A DNA stretch of 9,568 nt from Pseudomonadota bacterium. Lineage in GTDB: Bacteria > Pseudomonadota > Alphaproteobacteria > Sphingomonadales > SMXR01. The DNA is taken from contig JADFFP010000030.1 of NCBI GenBank assembly GCA_022568115.1, positions 1 through 9,568 on the forward strand, written 5' to 3'. Both the position numbers and the translations under genes were made by a program. Positions 7,497-9,568 of this stretch are shown in pieces (the stretch's first letter is position 1; every line of letters begins with the position of its first letter). The notes below the pieces were generated by a model that was not told the DNA's origin, made no database searches, and saw only the letters and a program-made list of their open reading frames with translations.

Positions 7497-7502
7497 CCTC
7501 CC
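7497..7502 (-). promoter_or_regulatory. Ribosome binding site that fixes the S9 peptidase start
   Basis: On the minus strand GGGAGG lies six bases before ATG 7490. It falls inside the longer reading that would begin at GTG 7514, so the longer start is unlikely. Confidence 0.8.
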
Positions 7503-7531
7503 GAAAGTTCGCACTCAAGTTCCCCGCGCGC

Positions 7532-7560
7532 ATCTTATGAAAATATAGCCAATAAATCAA
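7532..7560 (-). promoter_or_regulatory. Candidate promoter for the S9 peptidase gene
   Basis: On the minus strand TTGATT (7560-7555) and TAAGAT (7537-7532) are 17 bases apart, each matching consensus at 4/6, in an A+T-rich patch. Transcription would start near 7525, giving a leader of about 35 bases before ATG 7490. It is a motif match only, but the spacing and location are right. Confidence 0.38.
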
Positions 7561-7619
7561 AGACAAAACGAAACCCCCGATTGCGAGGAATTTTCGGTCT
7601 GTCCAGGGTGATATTGGCC

Positions 7620-7648
7620 TTGCTCTTGGAAGCCCCAGGGTCTAAGAG
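7620..7648 (+). promoter_or_regulatory. Candidate promoter for the sdh operon
   Basis: TTGCTC (7620-7625) and TAAGAG (7643-7648) are 17 bases apart, in the 193-base gap between the divergent S9 and sdhC genes. The -10 overlaps the left arm of an inverted repeat (7644-7670). A second possible -10, TATAAC (7661-7666), has no good -35 partner and would leave a very short leader. A GAGGGG ribosome binding site is at 7675-7680. Confidence 0.28.
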
Positions 7649-7670
7649 TTTTTGTAACATTATAACTCTT
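7644..7670 (+). repeat. Inverted repeat upstream of sdhC
   Basis: AAGAGTT (7644-7650) and AACTCTT (7664-7670) are perfect 7-base inverted repeats separated by 13 bases. The right arm ends 13 bases before the sdhC ATG and four bases before the ribosome binding site. It could be an operator overlapping the promoter, or a weak 5'-leader stem-loop. The A+T-rich stem and absence of a following T-run argue against a terminator. Confidence 0.5.
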
Positions 7671-7683
7671 TCACGAGGGGTCT

Positions 7684-8079
7684 ATGCCAAACAAAAAAAG
7701 GCCGCTTTCCCCGCACCTGCAGGTGTACCGCCTGGGATTCCAAATGGTGCTTTCGGGTCTTCACCGCATCGCCGGGATGGCGCTTGGCCTGGGAACCCTG
7801 ATTATGGTGTGGTGGGCCATGGCCCTGGCCAGCGGGGCCGAGGCGTATGCGGTCTTTGAAGGGGTTATGGTCCATCCGCTGGGCCGGCTGGTCTTGTTCG
7901 GGTTCACCTTTGCGCTGATTTATCACGGCCTGAACGGCCTCCGCCACCTGGCCTGGGATGCTGGCCGGGGGTATGAAAAAAAGACGGTAAAGACCTCCGG
8001 GCTGGTAGTGGTCGCACTGACGGTGTTTTTGACGGTGGCGGTCTGGGTATTTGCCTACATGCAGGCCGGAAAGATTTAA
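7684..8079 (+). CDS. sdhC: Succinate dehydrogenase cytochrome b556 subunit
   Basis: SdhC is one of two membrane anchors of respiratory complex II, holding haem b and helping form the ubiquinone site at the inner membrane. The 131-residue length is normal. The N-terminus RPLSPHLQVYR (6-16) is characteristic, followed by SGLHRIAG (24-31), whose Ser and Arg correspond to quinone-site residues in E. coli SdhC. Three membrane helices lie at about 20-46, 63-85 and 104-126. YHGLNGLRHLAWD (80-92) contains H81, the expected haem ligand, and the second conserved H88. ATG 7684 follows GAGGGG at 7675-7680. It leads an sdhC-sdhD-sdhA operon with a 10-base gap to sdhD. Identification is very secure. Confidence 0.96.
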   Translation: MPNKKRPLSPHLQVYRLGFQMVLSGLHRIAGMALGLGTLIMVWWAMALASGAEAYAVFEGVMVHPLGRLVLFGFTFALIYHGLNGLRHLAWDAGRGYEKKTVKTSGLVVVALTVFLTVAVWVFAYMQAGKI

Positions 8080-8089
8080 GGGTAGGGCA

Positions 8090-8464
8090 GTGAGGACACC
8101 GCTTGGCATCGTAAAAGGCTTGGGGTCGGCAAAGGAAGGAACCCACCATTGGTGGGTGCAAAGGGCCACCTCGGCAGCCCTGTTCCCGCTGACGGTCTGG
8201 TTCATAACCTCAATCGCCACCCTGGTTGGTTCTGATTACGGGGCAATCGTCACCTGGGTCAAAAACCCGCTGACAATGGTGCTTCTGGTGCTGTTTGTAG
8301 GCTTTGTTTTCTATCATTTGCGGATCGGGGTGCAGGTCATCCTGGATGATTACGCCAACTCAAGAAAGGCCAAGCTGGCGGGGCTGTTTCTCAATGACGC
8401 CTTTTGCCTGATCTTTGGCCTTTTGACGATTTTTTCCATTTTAAGAATTTTCCTTGGAAACTAG
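8090..8464 (+). CDS. sdhD: Succinate dehydrogenase hydrophobic membrane anchor subunit
   Basis: SdhD is the second membrane anchor of complex II. With start GTG 8090 it has 124 residues and begins [25 protein letters not shown], the standard alphaproteobacterial N-terminus. An ATG at 8051 in the same frame would overlap sdhC and add 13 residues unlike the family, so GTG is preferred; AGGG at 8084-8087 is close but serviceable as a binding site. Membrane helices lie at about 27-46, 58-84 and 97-121. H76 in FYH is the likely haem ligand, and D87-Y88 in DDY match the E. coli quinone-site Asp82-Tyr83, with the same 12-residue distance from His to Tyr. It is followed after 4 bases by sdhA. Confidence 0.94.
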   Translation: MRTPLGIVKGLGSAKEGTHHWWVQRATSAALFPLTVWFITSIATLVGSDYGAIVTWVKNPLTMVLLVLFVGFVFYHLRIGVQVILDDYANSRKAKLAGLFLNDAFCLIFGLLTIFSILRIFLGN

Positions 8465-8468
8465 AATT

Positions 8469-9568
8469 ATGAGCGAAGCCTATCCCCTAGAAGACCACAC
8501 CTACGATGTTGTTGTCATAGGCGCCGGCGGGGCCGGGCTGCGCACCGCCATGGGAGCTTCCGAAGCGGGCCTGAGAACCGCTTGCATCACCAAGGTGTTC
8601 CCGACCAGATCCCATACCGTTGCGGCTCAGGGGGGGATCGCCGCCAGCCTTGGCAACCTGGGCGAGGACAAGTGGCAATGGCATATGTACGATACCGTCA
8701 AGGGGGCTGACTGGCTGGGCGATCAGGACGCCATTGAATACATGGTGCGCGAGGCGCCGAAAGCGGTTTACGAGCTGGAACACTTTGGGGTTCCCTTTTC
8801 CCGGACCGGGGACGGCAAGATATACCAGCGCGCCTTCGGCGGCATGACCACTGAATTTGGCAAGGGACCGGCGGCGCTTAGAACCTGCGCCGCGGCCGAC
8901 CGCACCGGCCATGCCATGCTGCACGCGCTGTACCAGCAGTCGCTGAAATACGACACTGATTTTTATATCGAATTTTTCGCCATCGACCTGATTATGGAAA
9001 ACGGCAAGTGCCGCGGAGTGGTGGCTCTTTGCCTGGATGACGGCAGCCTCCACCGGTTTTCCGCCAAAGCCGTGGTTCTGGCGACCGGCGGCTATGGCCG
9101 GGCCTATTTTTCCTGCACCTCGGCCCACACCTGTACCGGCGACGGCGGCGGCATGGTGCTTCGCGCCGGGCTGTCCCTGCAGGATATGGAATTTGTCCAG
9201 TTCCACCCGACCGGGATTTACGGCGCTGGTATGCTGATCACCGAAGGAGCGCGCGGCGAGGGCGGCTATCTGGTCAATTCCGAAGGTGAGCGCTTTATGG
9301 AACGCTATGCCCCGCACGCCAAGGACCTGGCCAGCCGCGATGTGGTCTCACGTTCGATGGCGATGGAAATTCGTGAAGGCCGCGGCGTCGGTCCGGAAAA
9401 AGACCACATTTATCTTCATCTTGATCACCTGGACCCGGCGATACTGGCGGAACGGCTTCCCGGCATTTCTGAATCAGCCAGAATATTCGGCGGGGTCGAT
9501 GTCACCAAGGAACCGATCCCGGTGATCCCGACCTGCCATTACAACATGGGTGGTATCCCGACCAATTA
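8469..9568 (+). CDS. sdhA: Succinate dehydrogenase flavoprotein subunit (3' end outside window)
   Basis: SdhA oxidises succinate to fumarate and passes electrons through covalently bound FAD to SdhB; it sits on the cytoplasmic face of complex II. The frame is open from ATG 8469 to the window edge, giving 366 of roughly 590-600 residues. Visible are the FAD dinucleotide motif [14 protein letters not shown] (14-27), the covalent-flavin histidine H49 in [109 protein letters not shown] containing the catalytic Arg position, and [12 protein letters not shown] with substrate-site H357. All key residues seen are present. The ribosome binding site is weak, so translation may be coupled to sdhD, whose stop is 4 bases upstream. 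sdhB is expected next. Identification is certain. Confidence 0.97.
   Translation, partial: MSEAYPLEDHTYDVVVIGAGGAGLRTAMGASEAGLRTACITKVFPTRSHTVAAQGGIAASLGNLGEDKWQWHMYDTVKGADWLGDQDAIEYMVREAPKAVYELEHFGVPFSRTGDGKIYQRAFGGMTTEFGKGPAALRTCAAADRTGHAMLHALYQQSLKYDTDFYIEFFAIDLIMENGKCRGVVALCLDDGSLHRFSAKAVVLATGGYGRAYFSCTSAHTCTGDGGGMVLRAGLSLQDMEFVQFHPTGIYGAGMLITEGARGEGGYLVNSEGERFMERYAPHAKDLASRDVVSRSMAMEIREGRGVGPEKDHIYLHLDHLDPAILAERLPGISESARIFGGVDVTKEPIPVIPTCHYNMGGIPTN

Noticed and set aside
7425..7859. 144-codon plus-strand frame across the S9/sdhC gap
   Set aside because: It starts opposite the S9 signal peptide and runs into sdhC in another frame; no protein family features and no ribosome binding site.
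8051..8053. ATG upstream start for sdhD inside sdhC
   Set aside because: The 13 extra residues are the out-of-frame reading of the SdhC C-terminus; family proteins begin at MRTPLG, encoded from GTG 8090.
8487..9317. 276-codon open frame antisense to sdhA
   Set aside because: It is a G+C-rich mirror of the sdhA coding frame; the protein has low-complexity composition and no family features.
1..9568. Search for CRISPR arrays, tRNA/rRNA genes, insertion sequences, integrases, toxin-antitoxin pairs and defence genes
   Set aside because: No regularly spaced repeats, tRNA cloverleaf sequence, transposase motif or small two-gene cassette was seen. Apart from the intergenic gaps, all under 200 bases, the window is filled by identifiable genes, so I do not claim a new system.

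Overview
The window looks like a chromosomal piece of an alphaproteobacterium, with housekeeping genes typical of the group. The SdhA, SdhC, SdhD, TrmD and Asd proteins all read like alphaproteobacterial versions: SdhC begins with an RPLSPHLQVYR-type N-terminus, SdhD with [19 protein letters not shown], and TrmD has the [14 protein letters not shown] segment. Base composition is moderately G+C-rich, with a clearly A+T-richer stretch over the S9 peptidase gene. I cannot name the genus; a Rhodospirillales-like or uncultured marine lineage would fit.

Layout, left to right. (1) Positions 1-1519: the end of the conserved rpsP-rimM-trmD-rplS ribosome/tRNA operon, with rimM cut by the window edge, closed by a strong intrinsic terminator (1549-1592). 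(2) Positions 1621-2637: asd, aspartate-semialdehyde dehydrogenase, with a candidate promoter nested in the preceding terminator and an unexpected Glu at the first glycine of its nucleotide-binding loop. (3) Positions 2751-4577: a secreted or membrane-anchored M2-family (ACE-like) peptidyl-dipeptidase with a complete active site, followed by a second strong terminator (4611-4645). (4) Positions 4659-5522: a HpcH/HpaI (CitE-like) CoA-ester lyase whose start codon lies only 13 bases beyond that terminator. (5) Positions 5526-7490, minus strand: a secreted S9-family serine peptidase, convergent with the lyase at a 3-base gap. (6) Positions 7684-9568: sdhC, sdhD and the 5' two thirds of sdhA, which runs off the window; sdhB is expected just beyond.

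How the genes fit together. RimM, TrmD and L19 serve ribosome maturation and translation. Asd feeds lysine/diaminopimelate, threonine and methionine synthesis. The CoA lyase and succinate dehydrogenase both touch the C4 dicarboxylates of the TCA cycle. The two exported peptidases probably cut peptides in the cell envelope and look like accessory genes set into a conserved backbone.

I found no CRISPR array, mobile element, RNA gene, phage gene or defence system, and nothing that amounts to a new biological system. The points worth checking are local: substitutions at conserved glycines in Asd and TrmD, terminator/promoter overlaps, an inverted repeat at the sdhC promoter region, and the compositionally distinct S9 gene.
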